DNA of 38,080 nt from Prevotellaceae bacterium UBA1075 (lineage in GTDB: Bacteria; Bacteroidota; Bacteroidia; Bacteroidales; Bacteroidaceae): positions 1 to 38,080 of the forward strand of contig DCCS01000003.1 of the NCBI GenBank assembly GCA_002316015.1, in the 5' to 3' direction. This document shows, piece by piece, positions 1 to 9,027 of the stretch (position 1 is its first letter; every line of letters starts with the position of its first letter). The notes beneath the pieces were generated by a model, which made no database searches, was not told the DNA's origin, and saw only the letters and a program-made list of their open reading frames with translations. Position numbers and translations under genes: made by a program.

Positions 1-906
1 GAGTCCGTAACAGTTGACTATCAGACAATCGGCCTGGGCCACTGTCTCCATCCTGGCTTCGGTATAGCACACCGAAGGGCGTTTGAGCTTCTCCTTAATC
101 TGGCGCAGGCGCTCGTCGCTGATGACGTGGGGCGCAAGGATGAGCTTCAGACGGGGATGCTGGTTGAAATAAGGAAGGATGAGCGACTCGTCGGGTTGCC
201 AGCTGCTGCCCACGACAAGCACCTTGTCGGCGTTGGAGACAAACTTCTCCACCAGGGGCAGTTCCTTGGCGCGACGGCAGATGTCAAGCACGCGGTCAAA
301 CCGGGTGTCCCCCACAATGGTCACATTGTCCCTGATACCCTTGGTGGCAAGCAGCCGCGCCGACTCCTCGTCCTGCACAAAGAAGTGAGTGATCATCTTG
401 AGCACGCGCGCGTAACGCCTCCCGTACCACCTGAAGAATACCTTGTCCGGGCGGAAGATGCTGCTCACGCTATATACCGGGATGCCGTGTTTGTGGCAGG
501 CGTGTATCATGTTGTACCAGAACTCGTACTTGATGAAGAAAGCCATCTCCGGCTTCACCAGGCGCAGGAAACTGGCCACATTGCCCGGCGTGTCCATGGG
601 CAGGTAGCACACGATGTCGGCTCCTTCGTAGTTCTTGCGCACCTCGTAGCCCGACGGGCTGAAGAAGGTGAGCAGTATCTGGAACTCGGGATGCCGGCTG
701 CGGAAGCGTTCCATGAGCGAGCGCCCCTGTTCAAACTCGCCCAGGGAAGCGGCGTGGAACCACACATAACGCTTGCTCTTGTCAACCTTCCTGCGCAAGA
801 TGATGAAGGTCTTGAGCCGTCCCTTGAGCATCGCGCGCGCCTTGCGGTGAAAGGGGGACACCAGGATGATGCACAGCGTGTAGAGATATATGGCGAGTGT
901 GTACAT
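1..906 (-). CDS. waaA: 3-deoxy-D-manno-octulosonic acid (Kdo) transferase, 3' end beyond window
   Basis: This gene transfers Kdo from CMP-Kdo to lipid A precursor at the inner membrane, the first step of LPS core assembly. The minus-strand reading starts MYTLAIYLYTLCIIL, a membrane-anchor helix, then runs into the N-terminal glycosyltransferase domain. The segment WFHAASLGEFEQG (about residues 47-59) holds the conserved Glu of the family, and YLPMDTP and KYEFWYN follow. 302 codons are present without a stop, so roughly the last 110 residues of a usual 410-residue enzyme lie left of position 1. The ATG at 904-906 is separated by one base from the stop of gltX, so the two are very probably co-transcribed. 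The family call is secure from the motifs. Confidence 0.93.
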   Translation of the reverse strand, partial: MYTLAIYLYTLCIILVSPFHRKARAMLKGRLKTFIILRRKVDKSKRYVWFHAASLGEFEQGRSLMERFRSRHPEFQILLTFFSPSGYEVRKNYEGADIVCYLPMDTPGNVASFLRLVKPEMAFFIKYEFWYNMIHACHKHGIPVYSVSSIFRPDKVFFRWYGRRYARVLKMITHFFVQDEESARLLATKGIRDNVTIVGDTRFDRVLDICRRAKELPLVEKFVSNADKVLVVGSSWQPDESLILPYFNQHPRLKLILAPHVISDERLRQIKEKLKRPSVCYTEARMETVAQADCLIVNCYGL

Positions 907-907
907 G

Positions 908-2467
908 TCAGCCCAGCGTGTCTATTGCGTGTCTCATGCGGGACAGGGTCTCGTCACGGCCCAGGAAGGCTGCCAGTTCATACATGTCGGGGCCCTGGCC
1001 GGCTCCCACCAGACAGATGCGCCAGGCGTTCCACGGGCGCAGGCCCGTGCTCTCGGCCCAGGGGTCAACAGCCGCCTTGAGCCCCTCTGCCGTGAAGTCC
1101 ACCACCCCAGCGAGCACATCGGCCAGCCGGGACATCTCCCGCGCCGTGGTCTCCTGCCAGTTCTTGCGGACAAAGTTGTCGCTGGTGTCAAACTCTGTGG
1201 GCGCAACGAAGAAGAACCGCGTCAGGGGCCACAGGTCACTCACGAAACTGACATTGCGCTTGTGCCTGTTGCCCAGCTTGTCCACATACTCGATGACCTT
1301 GAACTTCATCATCCTCACCACGGCCTCCTCCTGGGCGGCCGTGGCGATGACACCCTGCCGGCGAAGCAGCGCGTCGAAGGAGGGGACCCATGCGGAGTCC
1401 GGCTGGCGCAGCAGGTACTGGTGGTTGAACCACGCCGCCTTGACGTAATCAAACTTGGCCCCGTTCCTGGAGCACTTGCTGAGGTCAAAGAGCCGCACCA
1501 TCTCGTCAAGCGACATGATCTCCTGCCCGTTGCCGGGATTCCAGCCGAGCAGGGCCAGGAAGTTGAGCACGGCCCCGGGCAGATAGCCCTGCTCGCGGTA
1601 GCCGCTGCTCACCTCGCCGCTCTTGGGGTCACGCCACTCCAGGGGGAACACGGGGAAGCCCAGTTTGTCACCATCCCTCTTGCTGAGCTTTCCATTGCCC
1701 ACAGGCTTGAGCAGCAGGGGCAAGTGGGCAAACCGGGGCATGGTGTCCTGCCACCCGAAAGCCTCGTAGAGGAGCACATGCAGGGGGGCGCTGGGCAGCC
1801 ATTCCTCGCCACGGATTACGTGGGTAATCTCCATCAGGTGGTCATCAACGATATTGGCCAGATGATAGGTGGGCAGGTCGTCGGCGCTCTTGTAGAGCAC
1901 CTTGTCGTCCAGGATGTCACTGCTGACATGCACGTCCCCGCGTATGATGTCGTGTACGGTCACATCGCGCCCCGGCTCTACCAGGAAGCGCACCACATAC
2001 TGGTGCCCCTCTTCCATCAAGGCCTTGGTCTCTCCGGGCGGGAGAGAGAGCGAGTTGCGCATCTGCATGCGGGTGGAGGCGTCGTACTGGAAGTTCTCCA
2101 CCGAGGCGCGCTTGGCCCCGAGCTCCTCCGGGGTGTCAAACGCGATGTACGCCTTGCCGCTGTCCAGCAGCCGGCGCACATACCTGCGGTAGATGTCCCT
2201 GCGCTCGCTCTGGCGGTAGGGGCCATGCTCCCCGCCAATGCCCACGCCCTCGTCAAAGGTGATGCCGAGCCATTTGAAAGCCTCTTGTATATACTCCTCT
2301 GCCCCTGGAACAAAGCGCGTGGAGTCGGTGTCCTCTATCCGGAATATCAGGTCACCACCATGCTGGCGGGCGAAAAGGTAGTTGTAAAGGGCTGTCCTTA
2401 CGCCCCCTATATGCAGCGGGCCTGTGGGACTGGGGGCGAAACGCGCCCTCACTTTTCTCTCAGACAT
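908..2467 (-). CDS. gltX: glutamyl-tRNA synthetase
   Basis: This class I aminoacyl-tRNA synthetase charges tRNA-Glu with glutamate in the cytoplasm. The protein is 519 residues from the ATG at 2465-2467 and begins MSERKVRARFAPSPTGPLHI. It shows the HIGH-class motif (HIGG, about residue 18) and the KMSKS-class motif as KLSKRDG near residue 262. A longer in-frame start exists at 2602, but its 45 extra residues lack family character and would span the promoter element at 2491-2498, so the shorter start is chosen. The C-terminal anticodon-binding part includes NRHKRNVSFVSDLWPLT. The family has discriminating (GltX1) and non-discriminating members, which cannot be told apart here. waaA follows immediately. 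Confidence 0.96.
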   Translation of the reverse strand: MSERKVRARFAPSPTGPLHIGGVRTALYNYLFARQHGGDLIFRIEDTDSTRFVPGAEEYIQEAFKWLGITFDEGVGIGGEHGPYRQSERRDIYRRYVRRLLDSGKAYIAFDTPEELGAKRASVENFQYDASTRMQMRNSLSLPPGETKALMEEGHQYVVRFLVEPGRDVTVHDIIRGDVHVSSDILDDKVLYKSADDLPTYHLANIVDDHLMEITHVIRGEEWLPSAPLHVLLYEAFGWQDTMPRFAHLPLLLKPVGNGKLSKRDGDKLGFPVFPLEWRDPKSGEVSSGYREQGYLPGAVLNFLALLGWNPGNGQEIMSLDEMVRLFDLSKCSRNGAKFDYVKAAWFNHQYLLRQPDSAWVPSFDALLRRQGVIATAAQEEAVVRMMKFKVIEYVDKLGNRHKRNVSFVSDLWPLTRFFFVAPTEFDTSDNFVRKNWQETTAREMSRLADVLAGVVDFTAEGLKAAVDPWAESTGLRPWNAWRICLVGAGQGPDMYELAAFLGRDETLSRMRHAIDTLG

Positions 2468-2490
2468 AAGTTCGTGACACTTGTTTCGTG

Positions 2491-2498
2491 CAAAATTA
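2491..2498 (-). promoter_or_regulatory. Bacteroidota -7 element for gltX-waaA
   Basis: The minus strand reads TAATTTTG, an exact fit to the Bacteroidota -7 consensus TAnnTTTG, 23 bases upstream of the gltX ATG. No TTTG box lies at the usual 19-21 bp spacing, so the -33 half is weak. It faces the promoter of the divergent pgpH-like gene. Confidence 0.55.
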
Positions 2499-2531
2499 CC
2501 GCTTTTTTCCCAAATGACTGGGGTTTTTTCG

Positions 2532-2539
2532 TATTTTTG
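2532..2539 (+). promoter_or_regulatory. Bacteroidota -7 element for the pgpH-like gene
   Basis: TATTTTTG fits TAnnTTTG and lies 49 bases before the ATG at 2589. There is no clear -33 TTTG at the right distance. Its presence downstream of an alternative start at 2481 supports translation from 2589. Confidence 0.5.
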
Positions 2540-2588
2540 CAAAGCACAAGGAGGGGGTCGGGGACTCCCGGCAAAACACGCGGAAAAG

Positions 2589-4733
2589 ATGAGCAGATTC
2601 AATCACAGGCGCAAACTGGCGCCAAGGGAGATCTTCCTGAGGGCACTCACCATACTGGCCTCAATAGTTGTCCTGGGCACAGTGATGCCCAAGGACACGG
2701 TCAACGAAATGACCTATAAGAAAGGGGAACCGTGGGACGACAGTCCACTCATCGCCAAGGACAGCTTCCCCGTATTCAAGCCCGACGAGGTGCTCCAGCG
2801 CGAGCGGGACAGCCTGCACCGCTTCTATGAGCCATACTTCCAGCAAGACCCCACCGTGAGGGACTCGATGACGGAGGCCCTCAAGCGGGATTTCGCAAGC
2901 CTTTCCAGGAAGACGGTGCCGCACTATTACCTGGCTCACCTGCTGAGGAAACTGTCCGAGGTGTACCAGAGAGGGGTGATGGAGACCGAGGACTACGACC
3001 GCCTGCTGCAGGAGAAGACGGCCTTCGTGAGGCTCTTCTGGCAGAACGAGGCCGGCGCGAAGCCGCTGCGGCAGGTCTTCACGGAGAAGACCGCCTATGA
3101 GTACATGATGGAAGAGGGGGACAGCACGCGCTTCACACACAAGGCCCTGGGGGCATGCGACCTGACCAGGTACCTGCGGCCCAACCTGTCATACGACGCC
3201 GCCAAGTCGCAACAGCAAAGGCAGGAGGTGGACAACACGCTGGTGCCCTACATGGGGCAGGTGCAAGTGGGGCAGAAGATTGTGGACAGAGGGCAGATTG
3301 TGGACAACTACACTTACTGCGTGCTCAAGTCGCTCGAACGTTACCAGAGGGAAAGGGAGAAGAGCACAGCCGAGCGCATGGCACTTGTCACAGGCCAGTT
3401 CATGTATGCCACACTGATGGTGCTGATGCTCTTTGGCTACTTCCAGCAGTTCCGGAGCGACTATCTCGACAGCACGCGCACCGTGGCCCTGGTCATGTCG
3501 CTCAGCCTGGTGTTCCCGCTCATCACCTACGGCATGATGGAGCACTCGCTCATGAGCGTGTACGTGATACCCTACTGCATACTGCCCATCTTCATACGCA
3601 TCTTCATGGACTCGCGCACGGCGTTCATCACACACGTCATCATGCTGCTCACCTGTGCCGTGGCTCTCAAGCACCCCTACGAGTTCCTGGTCACAGAGAC
3701 GCTGGCCGGACTGGTGGCCATCTACAGCCTGAGGCAGCTCAACCAGCGTTCCGACCTCCTGAGGGCGGCCATCGCGGTGACCGCCGTGTCGCTGGCAGCG
3801 TACCTGTGCATGGATATCATACACGGCAATCTGGCAAGCACCGACGGGCTGGACAAGTGGACTTACATCTACCTCACCATCGCGGGCATACTGTCCATGA
3901 TATCGTACCTGCTGCTCATACCCGTCGAGCGCATCTTCGGATTTACGTCCAACGTGACCCTTGTCGAGCTCTCCAACATCAACAACACCGTCCTGCGCAG
4001 GCTCTCAGAGGAGGCGCCCGGCACCTTCCAGCACAGCATGCAGGTGGCCAACCTGGCCGCCGAGGTGGCCAACAACCTGATGGCCAAGAGCCAACTGGTG
4101 CGCACAGGAGCCCTGTATCACGACATAGGCAAACTGATGAACCCCGTGTTCTTCACCGAGAACCAGTCGGGCGTGAACCCGCATGACGGCCTGCCGTTCG
4201 AGAAGAGCGCACAAATCATCATCCGCCATGTGCCCGACGGGCTGAAACTGGCCGACAAGTACAAGTTGCCCAAGGCTGTGAAGGACTTCATCGCCACGCA
4301 TCACGGCACCAGCATGGTCAAGTACTTCTACATCTCCTACAAGAACAAGTACCCCGACCGCGAGCCCGACCCCAGGCTCTTCACCTACCCCGGCCCCAAC
4401 CCCAGCACGCTGGAGCAGGCCATCCTGATGATGGCCGACGCCGTGGAGGCCGCGTCACGCAGTCTGCCCGAATACACCGAGGAGAGCGTGAGCGCGCTTG
4501 TGGAGAAGGTCATAGACAGCCAGGTGAGGGAAGGGTACTTCAAGATGTGCCCCATCACATTCCGGGAGATTGAGATAGCCAAGGAGGTGCTCAAGTCCAA
4601 GCTCAAGACCATCTACCACACCCGCGTGCAGTATCCCGACGAGGCGAAGAAGCCCGAGGAGGCCACCCCGGACGCACATGGAGGGCAGCAAAGCCCCAGC
4701 GGAGATGGCCAAGGAGCAAAGCCGGGCTCGTGA
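2589..4733 (+). CDS. pgpH: 7TM-HD family cyclic-di-AMP phosphodiesterase (PgpH type)
   Basis: This is a 714-residue membrane protein of the 7TMR-HDED plus 7TM-7TMR_HD plus HD-domain class, whose characterised members hydrolyse c-di-AMP. The order visible is: one N-terminal TM helix (ALTILASIVVLGTVM), a long extracytoplasmic domain to about residue 270, a block of TM helices at about 275-460, then a cytoplasmic HD domain. Catalytic-site motifs are FQHSMQVANLAAEVA, YHDIGK (HD near residue 511), HHGTSMVKYF and ADAVEAASRSLPEYT. The start MSRFNHRR (2589) is chosen over 2481 because the promoter element lies between them. The C-terminus is a polar tail (about 35 residues). It is convergent with the small gene at 4911-5207. 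The second-messenger substrate is inferred from the family. Confidence 0.88.
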   Translation: MSRFNHRRKLAPREIFLRALTILASIVVLGTVMPKDTVNEMTYKKGEPWDDSPLIAKDSFPVFKPDEVLQRERDSLHRFYEPYFQQDPTVRDSMTEALKRDFASLSRKTVPHYYLAHLLRKLSEVYQRGVMETEDYDRLLQEKTAFVRLFWQNEAGAKPLRQVFTEKTAYEYMMEEGDSTRFTHKALGACDLTRYLRPNLSYDAAKSQQQRQEVDNTLVPYMGQVQVGQKIVDRGQIVDNYTYCVLKSLERYQREREKSTAERMALVTGQFMYATLMVLMLFGYFQQFRSDYLDSTRTVALVMSLSLVFPLITYGMMEHSLMSVYVIPYCILPIFIRIFMDSRTAFITHVIMLLTCAVALKHPYEFLVTETLAGLVAIYSLRQLNQRSDLLRAAIAVTAVSLAAYLCMDIIHGNLASTDGLDKWTYIYLTIAGILSMISYLLLIPVERIFGFTSNVTLVELSNINNTVLRRLSEEAPGTFQHSMQVANLAAEVANNLMAKSQLVRTGALYHDIGKLMNPVFFTENQSGVNPHDGLPFEKSAQIIIRHVPDGLKLADKYKLPKAVKDFIATHHGTSMVKYFYISYKNKYPDREPDPRLFTYPGPNPSTLEQAILMMADAVEAASRSLPEYTEESVSALVEKVIDSQVREGYFKMCPITFREIEIAKEVLKSKLKTIYHTRVQYPDEAKKPEEATPDAHGGQQSPSGDGQGAKPGS

Positions 4734-4798
4734 CATGACCTTGGCCGCACCGCCACAGTTCCTGTCCCCCGGGCTCCCCAGGAAAGCACATGGAAAAA

Positions 4799-4877
4799 CG
4801 CACCGCGCCGCATTCGCCATCGCACCGCGCTGCGTTGGCCATCGCAGTGCGCCGCATCCGCCATCGCACCGCACCGC
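4799..4877 (+). repeat. 22-bp tandem repeat, family A, locus 1 (3.6 copies)
   Basis: Units at 4799-4820, 4821-4842, 4843-4864 and a partial unit at 4865-4877 start CGCACCGCGC or CGCAGTGCGC and end GCCAT. The period of 22 is not a multiple of three, which argues against coding. Adjacent units can pair (GCAGTGCG with CGCACCGC, one mismatch), and the array ends in six T, so it may act as a terminator for pgpH. The same family recurs at 22019 and 38051. Confidence 0.85.
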
Positions 4878-4910
4878 TTTTTTCGCCCTTACGCCCAGGG
4901 AAGATCCACG

Positions 4911-5207
4911 TCACCCAACGCTCCCTCCCGAAGAGCCGTCCGTGTCCTTGTCCGCACAGGCTATCCTATACTCTGCCGGCACCAATGAAAACGCGGCCGG
5001 GATGATATAGGACATGTATTCGGGAAGCCAGCACACCAGGAGCAGGAGCAAGAGGCTGTGCACGCCCCACAAGGTCATCACCTGGCGAATCCTCTTCCTC
5101 GGCGCACACGACTGCCTGCGCAGAACATTGTCATACGCATTAAACACAAGCAGGAAGGCGATGCTATAGGCAAGAGCCACACCGCACGAGATCACGAAAT
5201 TCGCCAT
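4911..5207 (-). CDS. small predicted two-TM membrane protein, function unknown
   Basis: This is a 98-residue open frame starting MANFVISCGVALAYS, 37 bases after the priA stop and on the same strand, so it may be the last gene of that transcript. Two hydrophobic stretches are visible, at about residues 5-25 (CGVALAYSIAFLLVF) and 46-64 (LWGVHSLLLLLLVCWL). A basic loop (RRQSCAPRKRIRQ) between them and a polar tail suggest an inner-membrane hairpin topology. An AT-rich stretch (TATATTATATAAA on the coding strand) lies just before the ATG and could be a weak promoter. I do not recognise a family. The hydrophobic pattern and location make it more likely real than not. Confidence 0.55.
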   Translation of the reverse strand: MANFVISCGVALAYSIAFLLVFNAYDNVLRRQSCAPRKRIRQVMTLWGVHSLLLLLLVCWLPEYMSYIIPAAFSLVPAEYRIACADKDTDGSSGGSVG

Positions 5208-5244
5208 GGTTGCCTTTATATAATATAGTACCGGAAAAACTCAT

Positions 5245-7716
5245 TCAGTCCACATCATAATACACCTGCGCGCTCTTGTACTGGGGCTGTGCCAGCAGGT
5301 ACTGCTGTATCTGCCGCAGGCGGGTGCGGGCCTCCTTCATCGAGGCCGTGAGCTCTATCTTCACCAGCACCTTGCGGATATACATCAGGTTTACACGCGA
5401 GATGGGAGGCGTGTCGGGGCCCAGCACACGGTCGCCGAAGACCTGCCTGGCCCACTGCGCCATGTCCCTGCTCAGGCTGTCGAGCACGCGCTCGTCGCGG
5501 TGCTTCAGATACACGCTCACCAGGTGGCACAGGGGCGGGTAGTTGAAGAGTTCGCGCTCCTGCATCTGCGCCTCGTACATGGCCTGGTAATTGTGCTCCA
5601 CCACCTGCTGCACCACAGGCGACTGTGCGTCACGCGTCTGCAGGATGACATGTCCCTGTCCGCCCTTTCTGCCCGCGCGCCCGGCCACCTGCTCCATCAT
5701 CTGGAAGGCACGCTCGTGGCTGCGGAAGTCGGGCTGGCTGAGCATCCCATCGGCATCCAGGATGCCCACCACGCTCACGCGCTCGAAGTCCAGCCCCTTT
5801 GTCACCATCTGGGTGCCCACCAGCACATCGGTCTTGCCCTGCTGGAAGTCCTGCAGTATCTGCTCGTAGGCCATGCGGCTGCGCGTGGTGTCGAGGTCCA
5901 TACGCGCGATGCGTGCCTCGGGCAGCACCTTGGCCAGCTGGTCCTCGATGCGCTCGGTGCCATAGCCCACGTGGCGTATCTCCTTGCTCCCACAGGCAGG
6001 ACATTGCAGGGGCACCGGGTAGGGGGTGCCGCAATAGTGGCACACCAGTTGCCTGAGACGCTGGTGATAGGTGAGGCTCACGTCACACTTCCCGCACCTG
6101 GGAGTCCAGCCGCACACGTTGCACTCCACCACGGGCGAATAGCCACGGCGGTTCTGGAACAGGATCACCTGCCGCCTGTGCTGCAGGGCCTCGCGCATGA
6201 GGTCGATGAGCTGGGGCGAGAAGGGGCCCGACATGAGCCGCTTGCGTCGCATCTCCTTCACGTCCACCACCTGTATGTGAGGCAACTGCACATCGCGGAA
6301 GCGTGTGGTGAGCCTCACCAGCCCATACTTTCCTGCCAGGGCGTTGCGATAGCTCTCCAGACTGGGTGTGGCGGTGCCCAGCAGGGTCTTGGCCCCCTGC
6401 TGCGCAGCCAGCACCAGGGCGGCGTTGCGGGCATGGTAGCGCGGGGCGGGGTCCTGCTGCTTGAAACTGGTCTCGTGCTCCTCGTCCACTATCACAAGGC
6501 CAAGCCTCTGGAAGGGGAGGAAGATGCTGCTGCGCACGCCCACGATGATGTCATAGGGCTGGCTGGAGAGCATCTTCTGATACACCTCCACCCGCTCTGC
6601 GTCGGGGTAGCGGGAGTGGTACACACCCAGGCGGTCGCCGAACACGCGCCTCAGACGGTCGGTCAGCTGTGTGGTGAGCACTATCTCGGGGAGCATGAAG
6701 AGCACTTGCCGCCCACGCTCCAGTTCCTTCTGCATGAGGTGGATATACACCTCGGTCTTGCCGCTGCTGGTCACTCCATGCAGCAGGCACACGTCCCGCG
6801 TCCGCCAGGCAGCCTCGATGCCATCCATGGCCTGTTGCTGCGCCTGGCTCAGGGGGTGCATGACAAGCTCGGTAGGTAACTGGCTCTCCGGGAGCCGCCC
6901 CACAGGCTTCTGCCACACCTCCAGCACGCCCTTCTTCCTGAGGGTGTTGAGCGTGGAGGGGCTTGCGGTGCCGTCGCCCATGAGTTCCTCGCGGGTCACG
7001 TCCTTGAGCAGGCTGTAGTTCTGCAGCACCTGGGCCGCACCGGTGGAGGAGAGTTGCATGTACCGTGTGAGCAACTGCTGCTGCTTGCTCTTGGCAGGCA
7101 GGGAGAGGAAGAAGGCGCGCAGAGTGGCCTCGTCGAAGTATTCCAGGGTGAGGCGCACGCAGGGCAGCGTGCGCGGCTTGTAGGTGCGGCGCACCTCCTC
7201 CTTGACCCTCACCGCGCCCTTGGCCAGCATGCGGTTGACCAGGGAGAGGACAGAGGCCAGCCCCGTCTGCTTCTGCAATGCCGCGAGGGTCTGCACGGGC
7301 TCTTGTTCCAGGAGGTCATAGACGCGCCTCTCCGAGGGTGTGAGGCTGTCGGGGTCGGTAAAGTCATCGGCATACATGACACGGCTCTCGCTCTCGAGCT
7401 TGAGCCCCGCAGGCAGCGCGGCCTTGTACACGTCGCCCAGGGCGCACAGGTAGTAGTCGGCTATCCACCGCCACAGGCGCAGCTGCGCGGGGAGCACCAG
7501 CGGGCTGTCACCCGCCAGCTCGAGCACCTCCTTGGTGGCATAGTCGGGCTTCGTGTCGTGCAGGCGCACGATGACGGCGCTGTATATCTTGCGGTTGCCA
7601 AAGGGCACTATCACCCTGCACCCCACCCGCGCACGCTCCTGCATGGCTGCGGGAAGGGCATAGGTGAAGGTGTCGCCCACGGGAACGGGAAGCACTACAT
7701 CGGCGTACTTGGGCAT
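5245..7716 (-). CDS. priA: primosomal protein N' (PriA replication-restart helicase)
   Basis: PriA is a 3'-5' superfamily 2 helicase that recognises stalled or D-loop forks and reloads the replicative helicase. The 823-residue protein starts MPKYADVVLPVPVGDTFTYA, the N-terminal 3'-DNA-binding domain. Walker A is GVTSSGKTEVY (about residue 314) and Walker B is DEEH (about 410), followed by the aromatic-rich loop KQQDPAPRYHARN. A zinc-binding insert with CxxC pairs (CNVCGW, CGKCD, CHYCG, CPACGS) lies at about 530-570. The C-terminal helicase motif is GTERIEDQL...MDLDTTRS...GTQMVTKGLDF. Length is normal for Bacteroidota PriA. It sits downstream of gldN, separated by a hairpin at 7736-7758. Confidence 0.96.
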   Translation of the reverse strand: MPKYADVVLPVPVGDTFTYALPAAMQERARVGCRVIVPFGNRKIYSAVIVRLHDTKPDYATKEVLELAGDSPLVLPAQLRLWRWIADYYLCALGDVYKAALPAGLKLESESRVMYADDFTDPDSLTPSERRVYDLLEQEPVQTLAALQKQTGLASVLSLVNRMLAKGAVRVKEEVRRTYKPRTLPCVRLTLEYFDEATLRAFFLSLPAKSKQQQLLTRYMQLSSTGAAQVLQNYSLLKDVTREELMGDGTASPSTLNTLRKKGVLEVWQKPVGRLPESQLPTELVMHPLSQAQQQAMDGIEAAWRTRDVCLLHGVTSSGKTEVYIHLMQKELERGRQVLFMLPEIVLTTQLTDRLRRVFGDRLGVYHSRYPDAERVEVYQKMLSSQPYDIIVGVRSSIFLPFQRLGLVIVDEEHETSFKQQDPAPRYHARNAALVLAAQQGAKTLLGTATPSLESYRNALAGKYGLVRLTTRFRDVQLPHIQVVDVKEMRRKRLMSGPFSPQLIDLMREALQHRRQVILFQNRRGYSPVVECNVCGWTPRCGKCDVSLTYHQRLRQLVCHYCGTPYPVPLQCPACGSKEIRHVGYGTERIEDQLAKVLPEARIARMDLDTTRSRMAYEQILQDFQQGKTDVLVGTQMVTKGLDFERVSVVGILDADGMLSQPDFRSHERAFQMMEQVAGRAGRKGGQGHVILQTRDAQSPVVQQVVEHNYQAMYEAQMQERELFNYPPLCHLVSVYLKHRDERVLDSLSRDMAQWARQVFGDRVLGPDTPPISRVNLMYIRKVLVKIELTASMKEARTRLRQIQQYLLAQPQYKSAQVYYDVD

Positions 7717-7735
7717 GTCTTGCGGGAGTCAATGC

Positions 7736-7766
7736 AGCCAGGTGCGGCTCACCTGGCTGGAGTTTT
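7736..7766. other. perfect 9-bp hairpin between gldN and priA
   Basis: AGCCAGGTG (7736-7744), loop CGGCT, CACCTGGCT (7750-7758), followed on the plus strand by GGAGTTTTT. The T tract lies on the side that would stop plus-strand transcription, although both flanking genes are read from the minus strand. In the direction of the genes it is a hairpin without a U tract, perhaps an attenuator or mRNA-processing boundary. Confidence 0.6.
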
Positions 7767-7775
7767 TCTTGCAGA

Positions 7776-8831
7776 CTATCTGCGCTGGCGGCGCGCGCTC
7801 ACGCGGGGGGCGGCATTCTCGGCCTTCTGCCGGGGTTCCTTCTCGGCCTTGGTGTCGCGCCGGCGGCTGCTCCCGGCCTGCACGGCAGTCTCCCGGTGCC
7901 TGCCCGCGCGCCTCACTTTCTCTGGCTTGGCCGCCACGGCAGAGACGCTGTCGGTGGAGTCGGCACGATGTCCCCACACCACTTCCTCAAAGTCGGCGAG
8001 CTGCTTCTCTATCTTCTTCTGCTCGCGGCTCATGGCACTGTCGGTCTTGCAATAACTGGCCAGCACACGCCCCTGCAGGTTGTTGGTCTTGTATATCTTG
8101 CCCTCGTAACGGTTCATGGTGAAGTAGTCATCGGCCGTCATGTTGGTCACGTTGTTGAGGTTGCTGCCCATCACCGGCAACCTGGAGAGCCATGGGGCAA
8201 TGTCGCTGTACCGCACCCAGAAGAGCGGATAGGGCGTGGCCTCGGTGCTGAACTCGTCCGCTCCGCGCATGAGCACGGGGCACAGGGCTGTCACACGCGT
8301 GGTGAAGGTGCCCGTGCGCTGGTCCAGATAGACACTCTCCTTGAGGTAATAGCGGGTGGCTTCGGCACTGGGCACATCGCTGTCGGCCACCTGTATCTTG
8401 CCGTTCTTCTCTTCGTAGTAGATGCCATAGCGCTCGAGCATCTCCTTGACGGCCAACTTGTTTTTCTCCTCAAACGACTCGTTGCCATCGAGCTGGTAGG
8501 TGTAGGCGGGCACCCGGCCTGTGAGAATCAGCCGGAACAGGTAGGTGAAGAGGTTGACCTGCCTGCCCTGCGGCTCCACGGGATAGTACAGCGGGGCGTT
8601 CTTGTCCCTTGTGAGGTCCAGCTGCCGGTATATGTCACGCTTCCACACGACATCCTCGGGCATGGCGGCCGATGTGGGAAACTGCATGGAGGCACGGTCG
8701 GTGCCTTTATTCTGCGCCGCTGTCTTCTGCCCTGCCCCAGCCGCCGTGGCCACACGCCTCTTGGCCGGCTGCGCGCTTGCCATGCACGCTACAAGTGCCA
8801 TGGCAGAGAAGAGAAGGAATACACGTCTCAT
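7776..8831 (-). CDS. gldN: type IX secretion system ring protein GldN/PorN
   Basis: GldN/PorN forms, with the lipoprotein GldK/PorK, the periplasmic ring of the T9SS under the outer membrane. The protein is 351 residues from MRRVFLLFSAMALVACMASA, a Sec signal peptide with likely cleavage after ASA. An alternative ATG lies five codons upstream. The conserved core begins VVWKRDIYRQLDLTRDKNAPLYYP (described here as the segment near residues 60-80) and continues with NLFTYLFRLI and VSLF-like strands to LFWVRYSDIAPWL. After about residue 285 the tail is low-complexity, basic and Arg-rich, and less conserved in character. It is the last secretion gene of porP-gldK-gldL-gldM-gldN, 196 bases after gldM. 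Confidence 0.93.
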   Translation of the reverse strand: MRRVFLLFSAMALVACMASAQPAKRRVATAAGAGQKTAAQNKGTDRASMQFPTSAAMPEDVVWKRDIYRQLDLTRDKNAPLYYPVEPQGRQVNLFTYLFRLILTGRVPAYTYQLDGNESFEEKNKLAVKEMLERYGIYYEEKNGKIQVADSDVPSAEATRYYLKESVYLDQRTGTFTTRVTALCPVLMRGADEFSTEATPYPLFWVRYSDIAPWLSRLPVMGSNLNNVTNMTADDYFTMNRYEGKIYKTNNLQGRVLASYCKTDSAMSREQKKIEKQLADFEEVVWGHRADSTDSVSAVAAKPEKVRRAGRHRETAVQAGSSRRRDTKAEKEPRQKAENAAPRVSARRQRR

Positions 8832-9027
8832 ATTACACTTTATCATTTATATTTATGGTCGCTTCGCTTCCAGGTCTTGGGGTTCCAAGGCCGCTTCGCC
8901 TCCAGGACAATTCCCGTGCCGCGCGACCTTCCATCCGCCCTTACAACCTGACAACACAGTAACCTCATAACCTTACTTCCAACCTAAATGCCTTACAGCA
9001 ACATGACCCCATGGTCTCAAGGTGAAG

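Noticed and set aside
890..2719. Long plus-strand open frame (609 codons) opposite gltX
   Set aside because: It is an antisense shadow of gltX caused by high GC at third positions. It has no family motifs and gltX is unmistakable.
8857..8906. Imperfect direct repeat GCTTCGCTTCCAGG / GCTTCGCCTCCAGG upstream of gldN
   Set aside because: Two short imperfect copies within 50 bases are too little evidence for a functional element.
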